Positions 58,279-64,000 of a stretch of 64,000 bases of DNA are shown in pieces. The DNA is from Campylobacterales bacterium (GTDB taxonomy: Bacteria > Campylobacterota > Campylobacteria > Campylobacterales > Sulfurimonadaceae), in the NCBI GenBank assembly GCA_026390165.1, contig JAPLGM010000012.1:62001-126000 (forward strand), written 5' to 3'. Within the stretch, counting starts at the first letter, position 1, and the number at the start of each line of letters is the position of its first letter. The notes beneath the pieces were generated by a model. The model was not told the origin of the DNA. It searched no databases and saw only the letters and a program-made list of their open reading frames with translations. The position numbers were made by a program, and so were the translations under genes.

Positions 58279-59016
58279 ATGGAAAAACCAAAAGCATACA
58301 AGCTCTTAGCAGCACAAGAGGGAATTAGTAATTCCGAAGCAAAATCACTGATTGACCGTGGATTGGTCTATGTGGGTAACTCAAAGGTGCTCATAGCACG
58401 CGGTGAAATCAGTGGTAAAACCAGTTTTATCGTTCAAAAGGTAGAAAAAGCCCATCCTATATATGAAGATGATAACTTGATTGTCATTGATAAGCCGGCC
58501 TTCGTCAACTCTGATGAGATTGAACGACAGTTCAAAGGGTCACAGCTCCTTCACCGACTTGACCGTGAGACAAGCGGTGTGTTGATGTTGGTTAAAAATG
58601 AGGAGTATCGCCTCAAAGCCATTGCCGAATTTAAAAAAGATAATGTCTATAAAGAGTACGTGGCATGGGTCGATGGAATCATAAGTGAGCCATTTGTTAT
58701 CGATCAGCCTCTTATTACAGAGAAAAAAGGGAACAAAGCGTACACGAAAGTTTCCAAAGGGGGCAAGCCCGCCATTACCGAAGTAACCCCTCTGGAAGTA
58801 TCAGGGAAAAAGACGAAGGTTCAGCTTGTTATTCATCATGGGCGCACACACCAAATTCGTGCACACATGAAATACGCCCTTCATCCAATAGTCGGTGATG
58901 AGAGCTACGGCGGACGACAGGCAAAGCGCGTTATGTTGCATGCGAAAAAAGTAACCATTTTAGGGTTAACATTCATCGCGTCAGAACCTAAAATATTTGG
59001 ACACTTTGGGAGTTAA
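58279..59016 (+). CDS. RluA-family pseudouridine synthase with S4 domain
   Basis: I choose the ATG at 58279 because a -10 box at 58231 precludes the longer form and TGAGGA precedes it. The 245-residue protein has an S4-like N-terminus (AYKLLAAQEGISNSEAKSLI, then GLVYVGN). The catalytic motif is HRLDRETSGVLML with its Asp, and the C-terminal HHGRTHQIRAHMKYALHPIVGDESYG is also present. Enzymes of this class modify 23S rRNA or tRNA; the exact target (RluC/RluD-like) cannot be fixed. Confidence 0.92.
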   Translation: MEKPKAYKLLAAQEGISNSEAKSLIDRGLVYVGNSKVLIARGEISGKTSFIVQKVEKAHPIYEDDNLIVIDKPAFVNSDEIERQFKGSQLLHRLDRETSGVLMLVKNEEYRLKAIAEFKKDNVYKEYVAWVDGIISEPFVIDQPLITEKKGNKAYTKVSKGGKPAITEVTPLEVSGKKTKVQLVIHHGRTHQIRAHMKYALHPIVGDESYGGRQAKRVMLHAKKVTILGLTFIASEPKIFGHFGS

Positions 59017-59027
59017 AACAAAGGGTG

Positions 59028-59051
59028 GCTAAAGCATGCTTTAGCTATAAT
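59028..59051 (+). promoter_or_regulatory. perfect 18-base palindrome abutting a -10 box upstream of ffh
   Basis: GCTAAAGC (59028-59035), AT, GCTTTAGC (59038-59045) form a perfect palindrome, followed at once by TATAAT (59046-59051). A second TATAAT is at 59069-59074, 21 bases before the GTG start at 59095. The palindrome could be an operator covering the -35 region, or the terminator stem of the upstream gene. Confidence 0.45.
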
Positions 59052-59094
59052 GCGAAACTTTATATCCCTATAATTGTACCTTTCAGGAGTTCAC

Positions 59095-60441
59095 GTGTTC
59101 GATACACTCACAGAATCATTTACATCCGCAATACGCAAGATCCGTTTTCATGACGATGAAAAAGCGTTAACTAAGGCGTTAGGCGAGCTTAAAAAAGCAT
59201 TGCTCAAAGCGGATGTTCACCACAAAGTGGTCAAAGATCTTATTGATTCGGTTGAACTCCAAGTTAAACAAAATGGTATCGGTAAAGACCAATTTCTCGA
59301 TGCACTTCGTCACTCTCTTTATGAGTTGTTAAAAGTCAAAGGAAATTCGGGATTTGTCTATGCGCCTCAAGCACCTACTGTTATTTTAATGACGGGTTTA
59401 CAAGGTTCAGGGAAGACAACTACAACAGGCAAACTTGCCAATTATCTGAAAATCCGTCAGAAAAAACGTGTTTTGGTCGTTGCAGCAGACTTACAACGTC
59501 TTGCAGCAGTGGAGCAACTGCGCCAAGTGTGTGCGGGAATTGATGTTGAGCTTTACAGTGATGAAGTGACAAAAAATCCCGTGGACGTTGTCAAAGGGGC
59601 GTTAGAGTACGCCAAAAAAGTCCTCGTTGATGTCGTATTGATTGATACGGCAGGTCGTTTGGCAATCGATGATGAGTTGATGAACGAACTTGCTGAAGTT
59701 AAGCGTGCCGCAAATCCTCATGAAATTTTTTACGTTGCCGATTCGCTTGCAGGGCAGGATGCCGTTCGTACCGCGGATAGTTTCAATACCAAAATCGGTA
59801 TTGATGGAGTTATCCTTACGAAGTACGATGGAGATTCTCGTGGCGGTGTTGCCCTTGGTATTGCATCACAGATTCAAGTACCGTTGCGTTTTATCGGTGC
59901 CGGCGAAAAGATGGAAGATTTAGAGATCTTCTTGCCTGATCGTATCGTTAACCGTTTAATGGGGCTTGGGGATATTGAGGGGTTAGCTGAGAAAACAGCA
60001 TCGATAATTGATGAAAAAACAGCTAAAAAACTCAATAAAAAGATCCGTAAAGGGGAGTTCAATTTTAATGACTTCCTAGAGCAGATGGAGAGCCTCAAAA
60101 AAATGGGGAGCATGAAATCCATTATGGGGATGATCCCTGGAATGGGTGGAATGGCATCGGCACTCAAAGATTTTGATTTAGAAAATTCGGGTGAATTGAA
60201 AAAAATCAAAGCACTCGTTTCCTCCATGACGATGAAAGAGCGAGAAGATCCAGAACTCCTCAACAACAGTCGTAAAGCACGTCTTGCTAAAGGGTGTGGT
60301 TTGGATGTTGTAGATGTTAACCGTATTTTGAAGCAGTTTAAAAATGCTTCGAAAATGGCAAAACGTTTTTCAGGAAAAAAAGGGATGCAAGACCTTCAGA
60401 ATATGATGGGTCAAATCCAAGGGTCAAAAATTCCCCGCTAA
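59095..60441 (+). CDS. ffh: signal recognition particle protein Ffh
   Basis: Ffh with 4.5S RNA targets membrane proteins to FtsY. I choose the GTG at 59095 (MFDTLTESFTSAIRKIR), with CAGGAGT before it. The 448-residue protein has the N domain, a GTPase domain with GLQGSGKTTT (101-110), DTAGRLAIDDELM, TKYDGDSRGG and the closing GAGEKMEDLEIF. The methionine-rich M domain is about 325-430, with GMIPGMGGMASAL. Length is normal. Confidence 0.97.
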   Translation: MFDTLTESFTSAIRKIRFHDDEKALTKALGELKKALLKADVHHKVVKDLIDSVELQVKQNGIGKDQFLDALRHSLYELLKVKGNSGFVYAPQAPTVILMTGLQGSGKTTTTGKLANYLKIRQKKRVLVVAADLQRLAAVEQLRQVCAGIDVELYSDEVTKNPVDVVKGALEYAKKVLVDVVLIDTAGRLAIDDELMNELAEVKRAANPHEIFYVADSLAGQDAVRTADSFNTKIGIDGVILTKYDGDSRGGVALGIASQIQVPLRFIGAGEKMEDLEIFLPDRIVNRLMGLGDIEGLAEKTASIIDEKTAKKLNKKIRKGEFNFNDFLEQMESLKKMGSMKSIMGMIPGMGGMASALKDFDLENSGELKKIKALVSSMTMKEREDPELLNNSRKARLAKGCGLDVVDVNRILKQFKNASKMAKRFSGKKGMQDLQNMMGQIQGSKIPR

Positions 60442-60578
60442 GATGAGCGTTAAGCAGGGGATTTTTTAAAATCTCTGACTTAGCGTTCGAGCAGTTTAGA
60501 GGTTTTTCTTTTGCTTTTGTGGGCAAAACACTCGTCTAAGGTACTCGGCGCAAAAATATTATTTTAAAAGGATCTACA

Positions 60579-60809
60579 ATGGCAACAGTCATTCGCCTAA
60601 CCCGTATGGGTCGTAAAAAACAACCTTTCTACCGTATCGCTGTAACGGATAGCCGTAAGCGTCGTGATGGTGGTTGGATCGAATTGATCGGATATTACAA
60701 TCCAATGACAGAGCCTGCAACGGTAAAAGTAGATGAAGAGCGTATGAACTACTGGTTGAGCGTTGGTGCTCAAATGTCTGATCGTATCAAAAAAATTACA
60801 GGTAAATAA
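60579..60809 (+). CDS. rpsP: 30S ribosomal protein S16
   Basis: This 76-residue protein is a standard S16: [19 protein letters not shown] at the N-terminus, then the [12 protein letters not shown] and GYYNPM motifs. It leads the conserved operon rpsP-khpA-rimM-trmD-rplS. AAAAGGA precedes the ATG. Confidence 0.98.
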   Translation: MATVIRLTRMGRKKQPFYRIAVTDSRKRRDGGWIELIGYYNPMTEPATVKVDEERMNYWLSVGAQMSDRIKKITGK

Positions 60810-60811
60810 TC

Positions 60812-61051
60812 ATGATAGCAGACTTCGTCGCTGGTTTCGCCAAGTTGATTGCTACATATCCTGAAGATATTCAGGTAGAGTCGTATGATGGCGATGAAGT
60901 TATCGAGATTGTTTTGCATGCTAACCAAGCGGATGTAGGTAAACTCATCGGCAAGGAAGGCAAAATGATCGGTGCGATCAAAACTGTCATCTCAGGCTGT
61001 AAGGCTAAAGATGGAAAGAGTTACCGAATCAATGTCGAACCGCTTTCGTAA
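60812..61051 (+). CDS. khpA: KH-domain RNA-binding protein KhpA
   Basis: This 79-residue KH protein has IVLHANQADVGKLIGKEGKMIGAIKTVIS cut across residues 30-58, with the GKLIGKEGKM loop as the GxxG motif. KhpA acts with KhpB in binding small and messenger RNAs in several bacteria. It lies 2 bases behind rpsP and overlaps rimM. Confidence 0.93.
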   Translation: MIADFVAGFAKLIATYPEDIQVESYDGDEVIEIVLHANQADVGKLIGKEGKMIGAIKTVISGCKAKDGKSYRINVEPLS

Positions 61052-61586
61052 ATCTTTGAACCCTGACCTCCTTCATGTCGCCACATTGGGGCGCGTTGTT
61101 GGACTCAAGGGGGATATAAAACTTAATCTTCATACCGATTTTCCTGAGCAATTTGTCAAGGGGAGTACCTTTCAAAAAGAAGATGGCTCTCTGATAACCC
61201 TTCAAAGTTACAATCCTGAGCGTGAGCTTGCTCGTATTGTTGGCTTTGATACGCCAGAAGCGGTCAAAGTTCTCACGAACGCGAAGCTTTTCACAACCCA
61301 CGAGGCAACACGTGAGCGGTGTAAACTGGGTAAAGATGAGTTCTTTTGGTTTGATTTGCCAGGGCTTAACGTTTTTGAGGGGGAGATTCTCTTGGGGAGT
61401 GTTCAAGAAGTTGAACGTATCGGTGCTCAAGATTATCTTGCAATCAAAACAGAGAACTCTTTGGTGGAAAAAGGGGCGGCGGAAAGTTTTTTAATCCCTT
61501 ATATCGATCATTTTGTGGTGAAAGTCGATTTGGAGATCAAAAAGATACTCGTCAATGGTGGCGTTGATTTACTCGAGGCGTCGTAA
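61032..61586 (+). CDS. rimM: 16S rRNA processing protein RimM
   Basis: RimM aids maturation of the 30S head by binding S19. I choose the ATG at 61032 ([21 protein letters not shown]), 20 bases inside khpA. Starts further upstream would reach deep into khpA. The 184-residue product has the N-terminal barrel [16 protein letters not shown] and a PRC-barrel C-terminal domain ([12 protein letters not shown], then [14 protein letters not shown]). The usual length is about 170-180. Confidence 0.92.
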   Translation: MSNRFRKSLNPDLLHVATLGRVVGLKGDIKLNLHTDFPEQFVKGSTFQKEDGSLITLQSYNPERELARIVGFDTPEAVKVLTNAKLFTTHEATRERCKLGKDEFFWFDLPGLNVFEGEILLGSVQEVERIGAQDYLAIKTENSLVEKGAAESFLIPYIDHFVVKVDLEIKKILVNGGVDLLEAS

Positions 61587-62281
61587 TGCGCTTCACCTAC
61601 GTTACCCTTTTCTCTAACTTGATTGAGGGGTATTTTCAAGATTCGATTTTGAAACGTGCTATTGAATCCAATAAGTTTGAGGTGGCGTATCTTAACCCAA
61701 GAGATTTTAGTGCCTCAAAGCATTTCAAAGTGGATGATACGGCAGTTGGAGGGGGTGCTGGGATGGTTATGACCCCTCAGCCCCTTTTTGATACGTTATC
61801 AACATTGGGGGATGAGACTCATATCATTTTTGTGGCACCCGTAGGGAAGCAATTTACCCAAAACGATGCCAAGCGCCTCGCTTTAAAGCCTCATATTGCT
61901 TTCGTAAGTGGGCGATATGAGGGGATTGATGAGCGGGTGCTGGAGACGTTTGCTGATGAAGTATTTAGCATCGGTGATTATGTTCTGACGGGTGGAGAGC
62001 TCCCCTCGTTGGTGATGACCGATGCCATTGTTCGCAATATCGACGGCGTACTGGGCAACAGTGAATCCCTCGAAATGGAGAGTTTCGAAACGCCACTTTT
62101 AGAAGCACCTTCTTTTGGGAAACCACCTATTTACGAGAAAATAGGTGTCCCATCAGAATATCTAAAGGGTAATCACAGTAAAATTCTAGCACTAAAATTA
62201 GCCTTGTCTGAATGCAAAACAAAATATTTCAGACCAGAACAGCTATTAAAGCATAAAATAAGGATTTCTTATGAAAAATAA
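61586..62281 (+). CDS. trmD: tRNA (guanine-37-N1)-methyltransferase
   Basis: TrmD methylates G37 of tRNAs using S-adenosylmethionine. The 231-residue SPOUT-family enzyme has [15 protein letters not shown] (about 53-67), [15 protein letters not shown] and the knot motif [21 protein letters not shown]. Its ATG shares one base with the rimM stop, and its end overlaps rplS by 11 bases. Confidence 0.97.
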   Translation: MRFTYVTLFSNLIEGYFQDSILKRAIESNKFEVAYLNPRDFSASKHFKVDDTAVGGGAGMVMTPQPLFDTLSTLGDETHIIFVAPVGKQFTQNDAKRLALKPHIAFVSGRYEGIDERVLETFADEVFSIGDYVLTGGELPSLVMTDAIVRNIDGVLGNSESLEMESFETPLLEAPSFGKPPIYEKIGVPSEYLKGNHSKILALKLALSECKTKYFRPEQLLKHKIRISYEK

Positions 62282-62633
62282 ATACATCGCTAGCTTTGAG
62301 CAAGCACAAATGGCTGGGAAAAATATTCCTTTATTCCGTGCGGGAGATACGCTTCGTCTTGCGGTTACCATTACAGAGGGTGAAAAAACACGTACTCAAA
62401 ATTATGAGGGTGTATGTATCTCTATTCGTGGAGAAGGCACAGGTCGTACAATCACTGTTCGTAAAATCGGAGCAAATGCTATTGGTATCGAACGTGTATT
62501 CCCAATCTATAGCGATAGCTTAGAAAAAATTGAAGTACTTCGTCGTGGTCGTGTTCGTCGTGCTAAATTGTTCTATCTTCGTGATCTTGCAGGTAAAAAA
62601 GCACGTATCAAAGAAATTCGTCGCCCTAAATAA
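62271..62633 (+). CDS. rplS: 50S ribosomal protein L19
   Basis: This 120-residue protein has the L19 motifs [29 protein letters not shown] cut across residues 24-52, [13 protein letters not shown] and [12 protein letters not shown]. It ends the operon. A strong hairpin follows at 62641. Confidence 0.98.
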   Translation: MKNKYIASFEQAQMAGKNIPLFRAGDTLRLAVTITEGEKTRTQNYEGVCISIRGEGTGRTITVRKIGANAIGIERVFPIYSDSLEKIEVLRRGRVRRAKLFYLRDLAGKKARIKEIRRPK

Positions 62634-62640
62634 TTCTTCA

Positions 62641-62662
62641 CGCTACTCTCTTCTGAGTAGCG
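62641..62662. terminator. strong hairpin between rplS and smpB, probable bidirectional terminator
   Basis: CGCTACTC (62641-62648) and GAGTAGCG (62655-62662) are perfect 8-base arms around a six-base loop, 8 bases after the rplS stop. smpB arrives from the other side. A T-rich stretch lies nearby (62674-62680), and A-rich DNA flanks the other side. Confidence 0.65.
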
Positions 62663-62680
62663 ATAAACTCACTCTTCTTT

Positions 62681-63133
62681 TTAAAATCCTTTGATCGCTC
62701 GTTCCATATCACGTTTAAGACTTTTCTCTTTTAGATCATCACGTTTGTCATAAAGCTTTTTCCCTTTTGCAATGGCGATTTGTATCTTAAATATATTACG
62801 ATCATTAAGATAGATACTCAGGGGGATAAGGGTAAACCCCTCTTTTTCAACTGCCTTAAACATTTTGTCAATTTGTTTTTTGTGGAGTAAAAGTTTTCGA
62901 GATCCTCGCTCTTCATGCGCGTAAAAATGGTGGGTTGTAGCGAGGACGCCGATGTGGACATTGAACAAAAACGCCTCGCCACGGACGATTTTGATAAATC
63001 CATCTTTAAGATTAACTCTTTTATCACGCAAAGCTTTAACCTCGGAACCTTGTAATACGAGACCCGCTTCAAATTTCTCTTCGATGTGAAAATCGAAATA
63101 AGCTTTTTTATTTGTGGCTATATTTTCGCCCAT
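62681..63133 (-). CDS. smpB: SsrA-binding protein SmpB
   Basis: SmpB binds tmRNA and rescues stalled ribosomes. The 150-residue protein has [30 protein letters not shown] with the GSEVKALR signature across residues 7-36, and [12 protein letters not shown]. The basic tail ends [27 protein letters not shown], as in the family. It shares one base with ispE. Confidence 0.97.
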   Translation of the reverse strand: MGENIATNKKAYFDFHIEEKFEAGLVLQGSEVKALRDKRVNLKDGFIKIVRGEAFLFNVHIGVLATTHHFYAHEERGSRKLLLHKKQIDKMFKAVEKEGFTLIPLSIYLNDRNIFKIQIAIAKGKKLYDKRDDLKEKSLKRDMERAIKGF

Positions 63134-63900
63134 TACTGCTCCTTAATTTTAAAAAAACTGCTACCACTTCCAGAGAAAAACCATCCCTCTTTTTCGGTAA
63201 GCTCATTATAGCACCCAAGTGCGGCAGGATAGAGGTCATTCGCTTCTTTGGGGAGCATAGAGGTTAAAACTTCACGTGAGGGCATTGCTTCGAGAGCGTG
63301 AATCTCTTTAGGGGTAATGGGGGCGTAAAGATGGTCACGGTAGTAGTGGTACACAGCAGGGGTGCTGATTTTTAGAGGAGGGGTTATGACCTCAAAATCT
63401 ATCAATGGCTCATTAAAGTGTTCGACGATTTCACCAATGCCACTGACATTGGCACTCTCGTAGTCATAGAGGAAAAAGGGGACATCTGCACCGATATTTA
63501 CCCCTATTTCGGCAAGCACTTCCGTCTCAAGACCTAAATCAAGTTTTTCATTGCACATCCGTAAAAAAGTTGCCGCATCCGAGCTTCCACCGCCAAGCCC
63601 AGCAAAAGAGGGGATCTGTTTGTCAACGCATACGGCATACTCTTCCATTAGGGTTGAGAGGGCGTGAGAACGGGTATAGGAGAGAAGGTATTTATAGGCT
63701 TTATAAATGGTATTGGAAGCGATATCGCAATCAAAATTGCCTCTAATCTCAAATTCAGGGGTTGATTTAGGTTCCAGCCAAAGGGTGTCGAAGAGATTGT
63801 TTACTCGCATAAAGCGTGAGGTGATCGTGTGATAATCTCCCCGTTTTCCTGTGATTTTGAGAAAAATATTCACTTTAGCGTGGGCACGGTATCGCATCAT
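63133..63900 (-). CDS. ispE: 4-diphosphocytidyl-2-C-methyl-D-erythritol kinase
   Basis: IspE phosphorylates CDP-methylerythritol in the non-mevalonate isoprenoid route. The 255-residue GHMP kinase has [17 protein letters not shown] at the N-terminus, [19 protein letters not shown] as the ATP loop, and GADVPFFL. The C-terminal [12 protein letters not shown] motif is at the very end. It is shorter than E. coli IspE (283), as usual for this phylum. Its ATG overlaps the upstream stop by ATGA. Confidence 0.96.
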   Translation of the reverse strand: MMRYRAHAKVNIFLKITGKRGDYHTITSRFMRVNNLFDTLWLEPKSTPEFEIRGNFDCDIASNTIYKAYKYLLSYTRSHALSTLMEEYAVCVDKQIPSFAGLGGGSSDAATFLRMCNEKLDLGLETEVLAEIGVNIGADVPFFLYDYESANVSGIGEIVEHFNEPLIDFEVITPPLKISTPAVYHYYRDHLYAPITPKEIHALEAMPSREVLTSMLPKEANDLYPAALGCYNELTEKEGWFFSGSGSSFFKIKEQ

Positions 63901-64000
63901 AGTTTGAACTTTTGGGCGAGTTGGCGTAAGAGTGATTCATCATTGCCTTTGGAAGCCGCTTTATTGGAGTCTTCAACGGCTCGAATGAGTTCACTGCGTA
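63897..64000 (-). CDS. csrA: 3' end of a csrA-like gene (start lies outside the window)
   Basis: On the minus strand an open frame enters from base 64000 and ends in TGA at 63899-63897, overlapping the ispE start as ATGA. The 33 visible residues (RSELIRAVEDSNKAASKGND, then [11 protein letters not shown]) resemble the helical C-terminus of the translational regulator CsrA, where LR-x-EL is followed by N-x2-A. csrA directly upstream of ispE is the order known in C. jejuni. The RNA-binding part is not visible. Confidence 0.65.
   Translation of the reverse strand, partial: RSELIRAVEDSNKAASKGNDESLLRQLAQKFKL

Noticed and set aside
1-64000. CRISPR array, tRNA, rRNA, complete IS element or prophage
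   Set aside because: No regularly spaced repeats, cloverleaf-like sequences, transposase or phage structural genes were found on reading both strands.

Overview
The window looks like a chromosomal segment of a sulfur-oxidising Campylobacterota (Epsilonproteobacteria), closest in character to the Sulfuricurvum/Sulfurimonas group. The evidence is a soxXYZAB thiosulfate-oxidation cluster, the flagellar order flhF-flhG-small membrane protein-fliA-fliM-fliY next to folK and aroQ (the order known from Campylobacter jejuni), an aminofutalosine-deaminase-type hydrolase (futalosine route to menaquinone) next to sppA, a csrA-ispE junction, and many c-di-GMP and two-component genes. No rRNA or tRNA gene, CRISPR array, complete insertion sequence or prophage was seen.

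Layout. (1) 1-2.65 kb is a small accessory island: a truncated Cys-rich gene, an antitoxin with a disrupted ParE-like toxin, an HI0074/MNT nucleotidyltransferase pair, a lone second MNT gene, REP-like hairpins, and a compact structured element at about 1878-1976 that resembles a stand-alone HEARO/omega-RNA (the guide RNA of IscB-type nucleases) with no nuclease gene beside it. (2) 2.7-7.5 kb: nadC, flhB, then a three-gene signalling cassette (membrane sensor-like protein, OmpR-type regulator, histidine kinase). (3) 7.5-15.3 kb: soxX-Y-Z-A-B, an outer-membrane porin, a SoxH-like metallo-beta-lactamase-fold protein, a secreted DsrE-like protein and a secreted DUF302 protein, all on one strand and apparently one periplasmic sulfur-oxidation operon. 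(4) 15.4-28.7 kb: a PhnD-PAS-GGDEF cyclase, then housekeeping genes (nrnA-like, M23 peptidase, lpxC, tsaB, thrB, ylxR, infB, rbfA, rimP, ribD, ubiE/menG, xseA). (5) 28.7-42.4 kb: sppA and the aminofutalosine deaminase on the minus strand; a CheY-CheC-diguanylate cyclase operon; then aroQ-folK-flhF-flhG-x-fliA-fliM-fliY-LOG-mnmA-MFS, tightly packed. (6) 42.5-48.8 kb: a three-gene phosphorelay and c-di-GMP module (PAS hybrid kinase with Hpt, REC-GGDEF, and a DgcZ-like CZB-GGDEF protein). (7) 48.8-53 kb, minus strand: ppk, gamma-carbonic-anhydrase-like, TRIC-type channel, mtgA. (8) 53-57 kb: TPR protein, NYN-LOTUS protein, Nif3-like, zinc-ribbon coiled coil, waaA. (9) 57-58.2 kb: a second decayed patch with an orphan antitoxin, dRS3-like repeats, an XRE regulator whose C-terminus is written by a repeat, a truncated secreted-protein remnant, and a pair of tiny membrane genes, one with an internal stop. 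(10) 58.2-64 kb: rluA-type gene, ffh, rpsP-khpA-rimM-trmD-rplS, and convergent smpB, ispE and the end of csrA.

Most core genes overlap by 1-20 bases (ATGA or GTGA junctions), so operons are long and translationally coupled. The two accessory patches are where hidden structure is concentrated. The best candidate for something unusual is the orphan omega-RNA-like element. The most interesting complete protein systems are the zinc-sensing and phosphorelay-controlled c-di-GMP module and the CheY-CheC-cyclase operon.
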